This document shows, one piece after another, positions 45,022 to 56,487 of a DNA stretch of 64,000 nt (positions are counted from its first letter, which is position 1; the number at the start of each line of letters is the position of its first letter). A program made the position numbers and the translations under genes. The DNA comes from Amaurobius ferox (taxonomy: Eukaryota; Arthropoda; Arachnida; Araneae; Amaurobiidae): NCBI GenBank assembly GCA_951213105.1, contig OX578145.1:120502524-120566523 (forward strand), given 5' to 3'. The notes under the pieces were generated by a model. That model did no database searches. It was not told the origin of the DNA and saw only the letters and a program-made list of their open reading frames with translations.

Positions 45022-45076
45022 ACGGTTACCTTACACCTTTCTGGTAGATCGGACGTTCTGGGTCTCAACAACAACA
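45022..45076 (+). mobile_element. Tiny hairpin retroposon-like element, copy 2 (with AAC tail)
   Basis: A 55-bp insertion flanked by the perfect 16-bp duplication ACAGAGAACCAGACGA (45006-45021 and 45077-45092). The insert contains ACGGTTACCTTACACCTTTC, then TGGTAGATCGGACGTTCTGG and GTCTCAACAACAACA. Inner ACCT/AGAT and ACC/GGT pairs fold as in copy 4, but the outer CCGTCC strand is truncated. The (AAC)n tail next to a target duplication is typical of LINE-mobilised retroposons; this is inference. Confidence 0.8.
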
Positions 45077-45094
45077 ACAGAGAACCAGACGATT

Positions 45095-45540
45095 TTTTCG
45101 ATGAAGTTTGAAGCATAGAGTTTAATTACTTGTACCTCCATGGTCTTAAGTTTTTAAATAAAATAAATTATTATAGTATTGTGATGAATGAAATGAATGG
45201 AAAAAGTGATGAACGAAATGTTGTTTTTATAGAGAGACGATTTATATTTCGATAACGTCATTTGATTCGACGACGTCGATAACGTCATTTCGATAACGTC
45301 ATTTCAAATATAATAAATTATTGTAGTATTATGCTAATTTTAAAAATATTACCGATGAATATATCGCATTTTTGAGATGTTTAAACGACGCAATTTATAT
45401 TTCAATGCCGTCATTTGAATGAAGTTCATTTTTTTCGATGAAGTGTTAAGTTTTCAAATATAATAAATTAATGTAGTGTTGTGAAAATTTTAAAAATATT
45501 GCCGAGGAATGTATCGCATTTTAGAGATATTTAAATAAAA
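45095..45540. repeat. Diverged tandem repeat, about 150 bp, three copies
   Basis: Each copy contains TTTTTTCGATGAAGT, AAATATAATAAATTA(T/A)TGTAG, TTTTAAAAATATT(A/G)CCGA and TATCGCATTTT. The middle also has a short CGATAACGTCATTT triplication at 45250-45303. Confidence 0.65.
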
Positions 45541-45599
45541 TTGCATTGAAGTTGGAAAGTGTTTCATAATCACTACTTTATGCATGATTGATCTTTCTG

Positions 45600-45893
45600 G
45601 TTTATTATTTATCACCCTTTTTTCAGATTTTAGTTATTTTTCTGTAATTTTATTTGATGAAGTAAGCTGATGTAGTTTCCAAAACCAGTTGGTGCTTGCG
45701 CATTGGTTTTTCACTTTTATTCTTACTCTTTTCATTGTTTTAGCATCATTTTTTACTTATTTTACTTTTTGTATTTCGTACTGCAGGTTCACAAGTATCA
45801 TGTCATTCCTCTACCGTTTTAGTAAGTTTTCTCACCATTCAGTTCTTTCTATTTGCTCTGCTATCGCCTATCCGTTCTCTTACCGTCATGACT
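45600..45893. repeat. Pyrimidine-rich dispersed repeat, second copy
   Basis: Corresponds to 18545-18900: TTTTCACTTTTATTCTTACT, CAGTTCTTTCTATTTG and CTATCGCCTATCCG. The hydrophobic plus ORF at 45689-45895 arises from this composition. Confidence 0.5.
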
Positions 45894-46722
45894 AGTAGCG
45901 CTAAATTGCTAAAAGGAATTACTATCTGGTATACTTTCGGAAAAATTAACTTTATAGTAATAGATTTATAGAATAACCTGAAAACCGCCATTAAGATATG
46001 TAGTCTATCTATCGAACACTTTTATGTCAAACTTTTAGTTTTTAATTAATTAACTGAGAGTTTGAGCTTAATTCCATGGATTGTCTAAAATAAATATTCA
46101 AAATTTCATTCATATTTTTTTTTCATATTTCTTTAAAAAGTATTCTTAATTGATATTTTTAATAGATTCTGTTATTATGGTAACGAATCGGCCAATGGAA
46201 ACATAATAGAAGAATGAAAACATAATCGTTAATCAGCCGTCATAGGCGGCGTCACGGTGTATGATAGAGGTGCTTCAGCATCCCCATTGCAAATTGCGTA
46301 AACACTCATTCTTACTTAACAACTGCCCCTTAACCATTAATTTATTACTTATGAATTGACTGAGTGTAATTAATTCAATTAGTTTGCTTTTTAGGTGAGA
46401 AATCTTAAAGATTCAGAATATTTCTGCACATTTTTACACACAAAATTATTTTTAAAACGTGAAAACGTTTTTACTTGTTTGTCAAAACGGTTCGTTATCC
46501 GTTTCCCTTTTTCTTTATTGATGATGATTTTTGGCATCATATTACAATGATATATCATAATATATGACAGTAACCCAGTTGAGAGGCTTCTGGGTCGTTT
46601 GCACCCTCCCCCCCCCCCCCCACACACACAAAAAATGAATTCTTTCGGGCTACGTGCCAGATATATGATGTTATGTTCTATGCATAGCAGCACTAATTGT
46701 AAAATCCTGGCGCCGCCTATGT
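45894..46722. other. Intronic AT-rich sequence with a poly-C run
   Basis: A C homopolymer followed by (CA)n is at 46608-46630. The minus-strand ORF at 46391-46729 reads through it as Gly-rich protein and is rejected. No feature of function is seen. Confidence 0.5.
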
Positions 46723-46793
46723 CAGCCATAGCTTTTACGGTAAGCCATAGCTTTCACGGTCAGCCATAGCTTTCACGGTAGCCATAGCTTTAA
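46723..46793. repeat. Four-copy 18-20 bp tandem repeat (AGCCATAGCTTT)
   Basis: CAGCCATAGCTTTTACGGTA is repeated as AAGCCATAGCTTTCACGGT, CAGCCATAGCTTTCACGGT and AGCCATAGCTTT. It lies about 110 bp beyond the donor of the DYRK exon at 46906. Confidence 0.85.
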
Positions 46794-46905
46794 CTTTGCT
46801 GCAAGTTTAGTTTCAACCACTAGGTATCTGTGGAGAACGTTCTAAACAGGGTTACTATAATTATGAACACAGTCTATGTTGTAGGAAAAGTAAAAATAAT
46901 CTCAC

Positions 46906-47111
46906 TCTTTCTGGGCTGAGTCTTTTTCTGAGTCTCTTTCGTGCTGATGTTGCTGTTGGAGGAGGACCTGGAGGAGGAATCTTTTTTCTCCCGCCCGTTC
47001 TCTTTGACGGAGGATGCTGTAGAGGGTCTCCGGTGTGCTGGACCTCTATTGCCAGACAACCACCGGTGCCTGTGGCTTTCTTCTGGCTTCATTCTTTTCT
47101 CTGGATCCCAG
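46906..47111 (-). CDS. DYRK2/4: DYRK kinase exon: end of kinase domain and basic/Ser-rich tail
   Basis: After the acceptor CTATACCAG the exon completes an Asp codon and reads WDPEKRMKPEESHRHRW, then a tail with SSVKENGREKKDSSSR and ETQKKTQPRK. WDPEKRM with the following H-x-W is kinase subdomain XI (W-D-P-x-x-R-M in DYRKs); the Arg stabilises the C-lobe. The incoming phase (2) matches the exon at 51581 exactly, joining RCL, D and WDP. It ends in phase 1 at AGA before GTGAGA. The Ser/Lys/Arg-rich segment is probably disordered. One oddity is EESHRHRW where family members usually have EALxHxW. Confidence 0.92.
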
Positions 47112-47274
47112 CTGGTATAGAAAGATGTCGTTAAACAAATCCGTTGTGTGAAGTTAGATGTAAATACACATTTTGAAAAGTATAAGGCAAAAATATATAG
47201 CATAATCAAGAACAAATAAAATATATATGGATTGTGTTCCCCTCACAGCTTACGTTCATTTTAAAATCGAATTT

Positions 47275-47305
47275 TAAACACTATGGGATTGCTCCATAGT
47301 GTTTA
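47275..47305. other. Perfect 12-bp stem-loop in DYRK intron
   Basis: TAAACACTATGG (47275-47286) and CCATAGTGTTTA (47294-47305) pair perfectly around GATTGCT. It lies about 165 bp upstream (in transcript sense) of the 47-kb exon. Function unknown. Confidence 0.7.
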
Positions 47306-48087
47306 GTTCCATTTGTATCGCAATAATTATCAGAATAAAAAAAATCTGATAAAAAAAAATTGATTTTATACCAACTTGCGCAGAAAAATATATCCTAAAT
47401 TGCCTGAATTAACTTTCGTGTGCAACCAATCGTTCTTGAGATACTTTAATTATAGTTATAACAGGCGATTTTTTAATTCCATTCCTATCTATAGTAACTG
47501 CTCAAATATCGAAATCGTCTGCTGGCCGAAATCGTCTGCTCTAATCTATTGAAAATATTTTTCACTAATAAATGAATTTTATATTACGATGCTTGCAAAT
47601 ATTGAAAATAAGGTAACATATACAATGGTCAGAGAGGAATTATAGATACAGCCATTTCCGTGTTAACATAATAATAAAATGTGTGTCATTTTTGTGATTA
47701 AATTTGAAACAGTTTCTGATATTATGAACATTTAATGGCGTCGCATGTGTAAACGGCTTGCATGGATGCTATATACTACCAACATTGTTTTGGAAATTAT
47801 CATACTTTTCCATAGACTTAAAAAAATGTTTCTAAAATTTTAATATTCGTTCTAAGTTCAGTTCTAGACATGAGAAGTATTAAAAATTATATCCAGTTCT
47901 AATTTTTTCCCTAATGTGCCAATACATCAAATTTTAAGGAAGGTTGAAAACGTGCTAACTCGTCAAACCCTCGCAATCGAAAATTTTCGGGAAAATTATA
48001 CTTTTTTAATACAATAAAATGAGAAGTAACACCATAACATGCAACAAATGCATTTGTTATGTGATCTATGCCTTTGATGAAATCTTC
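47306..48087. other. Intronic AT-rich sequence, no recognisable feature
   Basis: Nothing supportable on either strand. Confidence 0.4.
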
Positions 48088-48615
48088 TCGTTTTTACTTT
48101 CTCAGAGAAAGTATCGTTTTGACGGAAATTTTAAATGTAGGGATTTTGATACTAAATATGTTTTAGGACCTCCTGAACACGTTTTGACATATTTTAGAGT
48201 GACGTCCGTCTATCTGTCAGTAGTCGATTTTTTGTGCACATGATAGCTGCCATAAATATTAATGGAGTTTCAGAAAACTTTATATCCAGTTTTGTTACCA
48301 ACAAATCTAGAACTAATTAGAATTTTTATGAAATTCGAGGGGAACTTCGAAATTTTATATTTTCTTAACATGACAGCATAGATTAAAAGTTAACATAATT
48401 ATCCATAAAAGGGGTTACTTATGGCCCAATGATCATGAAGCTAGACATTTTCCATCATTGTAATAAAAATAGCGGCGATACAATTTTTGCGTTACTGACG
48501 TTAATAGCCCTCTTCGTGGGGAGCATATTTCCCCCGAAGGGATATATTGTCAAACTTGGTATCAATCGAAAGATTTTTGTCAAGCACTTTAAATTTAAAA
48601 GTAACATACAAACAA
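48088..48615 (+). mobile_element. Family B dispersed repeat, uninterrupted copy
   Basis: Starts TTTTTACTTTCTCAGAGAAAGTAT (a terminal stem-loop of TACTTTCTC against GAGAAAGTA). It then has TTAGGACCTCCTGAACACG, GTGACGTCCGTCTATCTGTC, ATATTTTCTTAACATGACAG and TTAATAGCCCTCTTCG. It gives the intact form of the sequence that is split at 3237/3865. Confidence 0.7.
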
Positions 48616-48673
48616 AAGTAACAATTTAAAAGTATAATTGGGATCATTTGAACGAACAGTACAGATTTTTTCT

Positions 48674-48694
48674 AATTTTGTATTGCAGAATTTG

Positions 48695-48722
<28 letters not shown>
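48674..48722. repeat. (TA)n microsatellite flanking a MITE
   Basis: TATATATA run immediately left of the CAGGGTG terminus. TA-rich sequence flanks most MITEs in the window and is the likely target. Confidence 0.85.
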
Positions 48723-48724
<2 letters not shown>

Positions 48725-48725
<1 letters not shown>

Positions 48726-49619
48726 AGGGTGTTCCAGAAACATTGACCTCGGCTTTTATTCCTTAAATATTGACATATATAAATTACAAAGTTGCGTAAA
48801 AAAAGGTACATAATTTTATGAAATCTATTAAAATTTTCAAGGGAATTAAATTTTAAGAAATACAAAATTTAAAATTTTTATACGGCCCCCGTACAAAAAC
48901 GTTTCCAAGAGTAAAATGTGCCCCATACACTAATAAGGTAATGTGCAATATTTCTGCATTTTATCATTAAACGTCGCTGAGATATGAAAAGACAAAAATG
49001 TTGACTTAAACCACTTTTTGATGCATCGACATGGGTTCTCAGAAGGGGAAAAAGCATGTCGGCAGATCACGTTTCAGGGGTCATACACAAATTACGAAAG
49101 AAAACACTGATTACATAAATAAATAGTAGTTTTGCTATTTAGTGGTACAAAAGTATCTACACTGTGTAGAAATAATAACTTTACACAAAGATTACAAAGT
49201 TTTTTTAAAATGTTTTCCATCCATGCCAAAGATACATTAAGAGGCAGATATTATTCGCGTATGATGCATTTTTACGTTGCGTCATTTGTACTCTTGCTGT
49301 AAACATTTACATTTTAATTTGTGATTAATCCCTCACCAACTCTGTTTAAACATATCTCTGGGACTTTTTACGATAAAATTCCGAAATTTTGTACATCACA
49401 TTATTAGTGTATGGGGAACAATTTACTCATTGGAAATGTTTTTGTACGGGGGCCGTATAAAAATTTAAATTTTGTATTTCTTCAAATTTAATTCCCTGAA
49501 AATTTTTATAGATTTCATAAAATTCTGTACCCTTTTTTACGCAAATTTGTAATTTTATTATACACTAAGAGCAATATTTAAGGAATAAAAGCCGAGGTTC
49601 ATATTTCTGGGACACTCTG
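48725..49619. mobile_element. MITE with ~290-bp inverted repeats, family J
   Basis: Left CAGGGTGTTCCAGAAACATT and CCTCGGCTTTTATTCC mirror right GGAATAAAAGCCGAGG and TTTCTGGGACACTCTG. Further in, TTTTTATACGGCCCCCGTAC mirrors GTACGGGGGCCGTATAAAAA. The centre (about 49020-49320) is unique and includes GCATCGACATGGGTTCTC. A second copy with an inverted centre starts at 63192. There is no transposase. Confidence 0.88.
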
Positions 49620-51580
49620 TGTATATATATATGGCCTATTTCAAATCAAGATGATAAGGGGCCGGCAAATTTGTTCTTTATTTATTTCTAAGGTGCCATT
49701 GAGTTTAAAAGGTTTTGAACCAGCCATCTAGTCAATAGGCTTACAAAGACTAAGTTGGGTAATTAGACTCTCATACAGTGGTATAAATAGTATTATGCGA
49801 CGCTTATGGGCCGAAGAAACATAAGTGCCCTAAGCGAGATGGGATATTTAAGGCGTCCAGAACAAAACAATTTTTTCATCAAACATTTTATTGAAAAATG
49901 AAAGTAATGAATTATTGTTATAACAAATATATGTATGTTAGGTTATTTAAGATTGATTAAACTGACTTTTATGATAAATACAGAAACTATTTGATACAAA
50001 ATATTCATCACTCGTTAATTACAACTGAAGATGTTTCTCAAAGTTTGAAAATCACGGGTTCCTATGAAAGGCGAGGCCAAACGATGCCTTCTCTTCGTAG
50101 TTGGCCTCACTTCAAAGCGGGGAAAGTCACGAACTGCAAAGGGTCTAAGCTTCTACTTGTCTTTCAATATAAGCTGAAGCAAGGAATAGTTTCTTAAACT
50201 ACATTAAGATATTTTAAAATAATTTTCATTCAATTCAAACCTTTTAGTAACGTTAGTAAAGCTTCGAAAAGACGAGGAGCAAAAGAATAGAAAGAAAATT
50301 TTAAGAAAATACAAAAAAAAAAATATTTTAACTTTCCCAAAACTTAAAAATAATGAGGGGTAGGGGGATGCGCAAATATTTGGGTCTTAAATAGAAAAAT
50401 AAAAGCATTCTCTTAAATGCTTATTTTTGTGGTGGATCTTTTACATATTGACTGAAATTCCTAGTTACGCCGCTGCCGTCATATCTCCTCAGTGGATTGA
50501 AGTTAACCTTGCCTGAAGTACTATAATGCTTCATATTTGAATTATGAATAAATTATCATCATTTTGGTACTGTTGTATACCCTGGATAGCACACAACTTG
50601 GACGTGATCGTATTTGGGTGTTCTAAACTATTATGAAGCTCCAGTACTGCAGGCGGACGCTTGGTGATAAAGATGACTGACTACCTACCATACAGGTGAA
50701 ATTGGACTGGAGACTTCGGTAGCAGGATCTTACTAATCGGAATTCTGGAAGATCCGGATCAATGACGTTAAATGTTCACAAGTGTACTCGAATGGCGAAA
50801 TGGCAAAATGGCGATGTTCGAAAGTGAGATCAGATCATCTTGATGAAAATAAAATACTCTTCTTAGGTTTCACTTCTTTTATTTAGCATGTTCTTGACAA
50901 TCTAGACATCATAATGTTTTTCTACAACTCGTTATACAGTAGATTGACATGCTAAGATAAATGCTATAATACATCCAAGACGATGGAATATTCTTTTTAA
51001 CAAATGCATATCCTCAACATCTCACCTTCGTATAAAATAATTTTTTGTTTCTTCAAATTAACCAAGACATGATATTTTCATATTAACATTATATATTTTT
51101 TAATAAATTAACATAATCAAATTTAGAATAAGAAGTTTAGCCATTTTCTTTCTGGTCACAAAGGCAACTACGTCCTACTCCTTCCAGGGTTGCTCGCCAA
51201 CTAAAAATTAATCACTTTAATTTTATTTACTTAAACGTTTTAATGTTGATGCACGCTCGTGATGCCACAGAAAATAATTCCTATATCTTTTCATATAAAA
51301 ATATATATCGCGTGACAATAATGAAACGTCATCATCTATCAAAGTGCGAAAGGTTGCTAATTTAGATCCAGAGATTTTAAAAAGGCGAGTGACAGATTTG
51401 GCTCTTTATCATTTGGAATATAATTATTTTTTAAGAATAACAATTAAAAACCGAAAATGGCGCAAATTGAAATTGCGGAATAAGAAAGAATAAAAATGGA
51501 TTTTTGAAAGAGTCCTTTCCTAAAATGAAATGTAGAAATAATTAATTAACAAGGGGTATGCATTTCATAACAGTACTTAC
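49620..51580. other. DYRK intron sequence, no supported feature
   Basis: A short (TA)n follows the MITE. At 50040-50190 a GC-richer patch has a plus-strand ORF (49991-50197) and a foldback GAGGCCAA against TTGGCCTC. No family is recognised and I do not call it a gene. Confidence 0.4.
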
Positions 51581-51710
51581 TCGAGGCACCTTGAAAGGAA
51601 ATTGACGAAGTCTTCATCGTTGCATCCGATCACAACACCTAATGTTTTTGAGCATGGTTTTCTTTTTTTGCCTTTGCTATTCGTCAGCGTCCTGGGAACA
51701 CCCTTCGAAT
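51581..51710 (-). CDS. DYRK2/4: DYRK kinase exon: CMGC-insert to subdomain X-XI
   Basis: The acceptor TCTGCAG is followed by AT, which completes Asp with the final G of the 56-kb exon. It then reads SKGVPRTLTNSKGKKRKP, CSKTLGVVIGC and NDEDFVNFLSRCL, ending GA before GTAAGT. The S-K-G-x-P-R and T-N-S-(K/R)-G-K-K-R motifs are typical of class II DYRKs and, from memory, closest to DYRK4 among human paralogues. Incoming phase 1 and outgoing phase 2 fit both neighbours. The exon is intact with consensus splice sites. Confidence 0.95.
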
Positions 51711-51839
51711 CTGCAGATAAGAAGAGTTAAGCATTAGAATAATTTGAAAAGATAAAACTTCAACTTGTCTGTCAACGATACGGTTTAAAATTTTTTTGGC
51801 GTACCCCTCTTGTTTATAATGCAGAGTTCTTACACCTTT

Positions 51840-51970
51840 TTACTTTCCTTATATACAATAATGTATAAGGAAAGTATTATTGTGACTTGGTCAAAAATTC
51901 GAATTCGAGTTTTCGACGGGAGAGCACGTTTCAAGCATCCCTGATCTCGAATCGAACATTTTTGAGGTGT

Positions 51971-52001
<31 letters not shown>

Positions 52002-52773
52002 CAGTGAGTCTGTGGAGACCATAACTGACGAACGAATGGACCGATTCGAACGAAATTTGGTATAAAAATTACAATCCGTGAATACTGGAAGTCTGTTGTT
52101 TTTATATGCAATCGAATGTTCAGAACCTTCCTAACTCTTCAAGTGAAATTTTGAAAAAATCATCAAAAAATCAAAACCTCTAATAAAGTTACGCAAATAG
52201 AAATATCTTACGTAATTTTTTATTAGGAAACGATTGCCATAAATTTTAGAACGCTAACATGAACCGTTCTCTAGATATTGCACATTTTTCAAAAAAATTA
52301 TCAAAACATCATGTAAAATAAAAAAAAGATTTCCTATTGAGAAACATGTTCACTTATCATATGCAATATTATGCGATAAATTGGGTGACATCATTATCGT
52401 GGATCTAGCGCGTTCCATTCATAGAAAAGGATACTTTGAGTACTACTTTTGTATTTGAACGGCAATAATCATTTATCTGCTCTTTTAAGAACAACGTATT
52501 TCGCCGTCCATAACGCTTGGCGAGATTTTGGCGACGAATTTGGTGGAATGTCGCCAACTTGGTGATTTTTTTAAATGTTGCTAAATTAACGAAAAACTTG
52601 CCAAATGGATAAAAATGACGCTAAATCAATGAAGATGACGACTCATTGACGGAAATTCAATATCTCGGAAAAATATAAATATCTACTATAAGAATAATCT
52701 ATTTTTTTACTGTAAAAGTAGTAAATTCATTGCATTATGTAAGGAAAGTCATGTGCTGCCCACATCAGATTTT
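51840..52773 (+). mobile_element. Family A2 hairpin-ended repeat, copy 2
   Basis: Collinear and highly similar to 17383-18318 in the same orientation: TACTTTCCTTATATACAATA / ATGTATAAGGAAAGTATT, GTTTTCGACGGGAGAGCACG, a longer (TG)n at 51967-52000, and the far end GTCATGTGCTGCCCACATCA. It begins about 130 bp upstream (in gene sense) of the exon at 51710. Confidence 0.87.
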
Positions 52774-54751
52774 TCTATTTAGATATTAGGAATTTTTTAA
52801 GTACCTTCTAAGAACTACAGAAAAAAATTGTGAAAAAGATTTAAATGCATTATGAAGTGTTATCAAACTTGACATACTATAAAATCATTTAATTTCACTA
52901 TATCAGAAATCTCGGGGAGTGTTTATAAAACTTTCTTCCGTGACTGATAAAAATTTCATTCAATTCGACCTAAATTGACATATTTTGGATTTTGTCTACT
53001 GAAAATAATTGACAATATTCGAAAACTTTTAATGATATTTTATGCTAATGGTCACGAGTAAGAAAAGGTGAGATTTTAATGAGTGTGTTAGAGAATTTTA
53101 CGAAATAATCATACAAACGGAAATAAGTTTTTTGGAAGAAGGAACGGAAGAAAGTTATGGATACTATTGTACACCTAAATAAAACAAATGCTACGTAACG
53201 AGGCAATACTATTTTGCAGGTACACCATTATTATAGATGCTGCGGTCTGAATTATTGTTTTATTTGTGCTTAAATACGTGTTCAAGTTTTCCGTAATCTA
53301 TTATTAGACTCAGGAAACCGAGATTAGATGTCTACCCATGGAGTTAGAAAGAAGGAGCTAAAACTCCTATGGTGAAACGTTTAAAACTGCCATAATGATT
53401 TGAGAATTATATCTAGGGATCGCTAGTGTTAGTGAAGTAGCTGTTATCATTAGTTGACACAACAAAAACGCGTAGTATTTAGTATATGTATTGTTGATTA
53501 TTTTTAAATGAAAGGTTCCTTTATTATGAGTATAACTAACCAGTATTTTTCCAAAGTTGTAGGATAGAATACAGAATATAGAGATAAAAATAAATTGAAA
53601 GATAAAATATCTTAAGATAATATGTAGGAATAGTATTTATTGTTTCAGTTCAACTGTTCATTGCGCTAATAATTTATTTTTACAAAATTTGCAGTTTAAA
53701 TATTTAATTTAGGTCTTGCAGCATAGAAAAGCATACAATGCAGGGCTACTTATCTTATCCCAGCGCCACCTGAATGGTTGTCTCAAACGATATTGGTATT
53801 TTCTTAATATGAAGTTTTCACTCTTTACTTTTATGTCCATATTTCTACCAGCGCAGTGGAAGAAACTGGAAAAAAATAGGAACTAGAAAATATTAAACCC
53901 CATGACCCCTTTTCTTTTCCGTATGAGAATGGTGAAAATTACGCAGTTTACAATATGATCGTCACTTTTATATGGGGAAGAATTTATCTTACTTTTATTG
54001 TAATTTTCAGTTTTGATATCTGTAATGATATTAATCTGTGATAGTAAAATAGGCATTTTCCAAGAACTTTAGTAGAAATTTCAGCAGTTTCAGGGTCCTT
54101 AAGAATTGAAATTAGGAATTGAGCGGTTTTTAAGGACTCTTAAAGACCTCAAGCACTTAATTATATAATTGTTTTTTTTTTCACATGGCCAGGCACACTT
54201 TGTTATAGAAATAATTTGGTAATTTGAATTCACATATGTACAGACAGTGCTTCGAAATAAAATAAATCTTAAAACATAATAGTGTAATGAGAAAATAAAA
54301 TTACTTGTCTGTAAGGTAAAATCTCCATTAATAATAAACACATAAGCTTCGTTAATAATAAGTGTAAAAACTTTGTTCCCCACAAAGCAAGATGATGTCT
54401 GATGGAAAAACGCCTTCATTTTTTTTTTTTTTTTTTTTGCTGCTGGTTGTGATTGATCAATCATTTTGTCTTGAAGAAATATATTATTCTTTGGCGTCTC
54501 TATAGGTATAGAGGGTGATCATGATTTAAGTATTCCTTTCAAAACCTATCAAAGAGGTATATATTTACTGAATGTCAGTCAAACTTTATAGCAGTGTGAG
54601 CAAAAACATTTGGAAGCGATTTTATGCAAGTATGAAATATCTCCACCAGGGAAGATTTGACGCCAAATGTTTTAAAACGCATCTAAAACGCATGATCTTC
54701 AATTGTGTAATTTCGAGGTCAATGGACCAGATATTTAAGAACTTTTAAAAA
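52774..54751. other. DYRK intron sequence, no supported feature
   Basis: AT-rich. A T run of about 18 bases at 54420-54437 could be a retroelement tail but has no associated body. The minus ORF 54099-54464 is translated from AT-rich sequence and rejected. Confidence 0.4.
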
Positions 54752-54893
54752 GATATAGTAAAGACAACCAAGTTGTTTGGAAAAAAAGGTCTTTAATATC
54801 AACACCATCAATGACGTACATTAAATTGCAAAAGATCCGGAACCCCTTTAGTCGCCACTACGTCCTTCATCAGTGGCAATGTAAATTGTTTAA
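54752..54893 (-). repeat. Repeat E, second copy
   Basis: Matches 19989-20140: ATAGTAAAGACAACCAAGTT, GGTCTTTAAT, CAATGACGTACATTAAATT and a CACTACGTCCTTCATCAGTG block. On the minus strand this last block contains CCACTGATGAAGGACGTAGT, the intact CTGATGA half of a hammerhead-like core, followed by a degraded second half. Confidence 0.5.
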
Positions 54894-55927
54894 GATGCAA
54901 CAAACATGAGCAATTATACACAGGACCTTAGCGAAGGGGGCAAAACAGTCATTAAGGAGAGGCTCGCCAAAAACACAGTTACTCATTAGCATTTATTAAC
55001 CATATTAGTTAAATATTATATATTTCAATCTATATACATTATTAACAAATAATTGCATATTTATATTTCTAAGCTAAAAATTGATTAGGAAAATCCATAT
55101 AGCTACTATTCATCAATATTAATATATAATAATTACAATTATTTTAATATAAGCACCCACTAGTAGCAAAGCTGTTAATGAATCGAAGAAAATTTCTGAA
55201 AGTTAATAGTACAAGTTAATACTTAATATTAACTATTAACTACTTATCAGTTTATTTTGATTTTATAATGTATAACAGTGAACCCCGTAATAACACAAAA
55301 GTATCGTAATTATTATTGTCATAATTTTTAAATATTTTAAAATTAAATATATAAATAAATTTATTACAAACTCAGTTAGTAGAATACTTCCACAGTTTAC
55401 TATTATTTTGGCTGTTATTGCTTTATATGTGAAGAGACAATATTACTCTGTGACTATGGTAACATTGGCAGATTATAAATATATTAAAGTAGTGAAATAT
55501 AAAAAAAAATGTTTTTTTATACTTATAGTATAACATCTTTTGTTATTTTACTATATTAGGATATTTACAACACATATATGTATTTACTTTTTATTCTATA
55601 CGGCAAAATGTTATGATAATCTGCCAAGAGGTCCTTATCAGACGGCATGTCTGCAAAAGGCTCTGAACAAAGACACTTTTAAAAAAATCCCCCAAACTAC
55701 TGTTTTAAATAATCTGAAATTAAAATACTTCATTAATAACAGTATAGGCAGTTGATTAAATGAATCACTGTAACAACGAAAAGAAACAGACTCTTTCTTC
55801 AGAATAAATAGGGCAATACAGAGGTAAGACAGCCGCCATTTCCTTTTGTTGGTAGCAGATTTTGTTCCTCCTCTTTGATACTTTTAACCAGCTATTTATG
55901 TTGTTACTAACGAATTATTTTAATTTT
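54894..55927. other. DYRK intron sequence, AT-rich
   Basis: Extremely AT-rich at 55000-55560. The plus ORF 55540-55755 is not recognised. Confidence 0.4.
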
Positions 55928-56222
55928 AGCGATGATTATGATCATTCTGCATAGTGATCGCAATTAATACGAGTGATTGTGATCACTCTCAAAGCGACCA
56001 TAATTAATATGAGTGATTATGATCACTCTGCATAGTGATCATAATCAATACGAGTAATTGTGATCCCTCTCATAGTGATCATAAACAATATGAGTGATTA
56101 TGATCACTCTGCATAGTGATCATAATCAATACGAGTGATTGTGTTCACTCGCATAGTGATCATAATGAATATGAGTGATTATGATCACTCTGCATAGTGA
56201 TCATAATCAATACAAGTGATTA
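55928..56222. repeat. Palindromic GATC-rich tandem array
   Basis: Units of about 40 bp contain GAGTGATTATGATCACTCTG, CATAGTGATCATAATCAATA and a variant with GTGATTGTGATCACTCTC. Alternating variants give an ~80-bp higher-order period. Each unit is nearly self-complementary (TGATTATGATCACT against AGTGATCATAATCA). The array ends 72 bp from the donor of the DYRK exon at 56295, on its intron side. Confidence 0.92.
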
Positions 56223-56294
56223 AGACCACTTTGCACTTTATACAAATCCGTGACTACTTCAAAGAAGTTTACCTGCAGCAGCATTTATACTCAC

Positions 56295-56487
56295 CAAAGA
56301 AAAGCCTCCGCCGGGACGCTGCTTCCAGGACGGAACCGGGGGGTGGGCCGAAGATTTCCATGATGCATGCCAACTGGTCTGCTTCGTTCTCCCCCGGAAA
56401 AAGTGGGTACCCGGTGTACAGCTCCGCTAGGATGCATCCCAGGCTCCACATGTCGATGGGGGGACCGTATGGCAAGCCCAGTATTAC
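56295..56487 (-). CDS. DYRK2/4: DYRK kinase exon: subdomains IX-X
   Basis: After TTTCCAG the exon reads [60 protein letters not shown] and RLFFG, before GTGAGT. D-M-W-S-L-G is the subdomain IX Asp motif; [13 protein letters not shown] is a DYRK hallmark, and C-I-M-E is shared by class II members. It starts in phase 0 and ends in phase 1, matching the 51.7-kb exon. It is intact. The two overlapping antisense or frame-shifted ORFs here are shadows. The exon that should precede it ([14 protein letters not shown]) was not found between it and 60444. Confidence 0.97.

Noticed and set aside
46391..46729. 112-codon minus ORF with a Gly run
   Set aside because: It reads through a poly-C/(CA)n tract and a tandem repeat; no coding signature.
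50040..50197. Plus ORF with a GAGGCCAA/TTGGCCTC foldback as an RNA or protein gene
   Set aside because: The stem is short and the ORF is unrecognised; insufficient support.
54419..54438. T homopolymer as a LINE or processed pseudogene tail
   Set aside because: No retroelement body or target duplication was found beside it.
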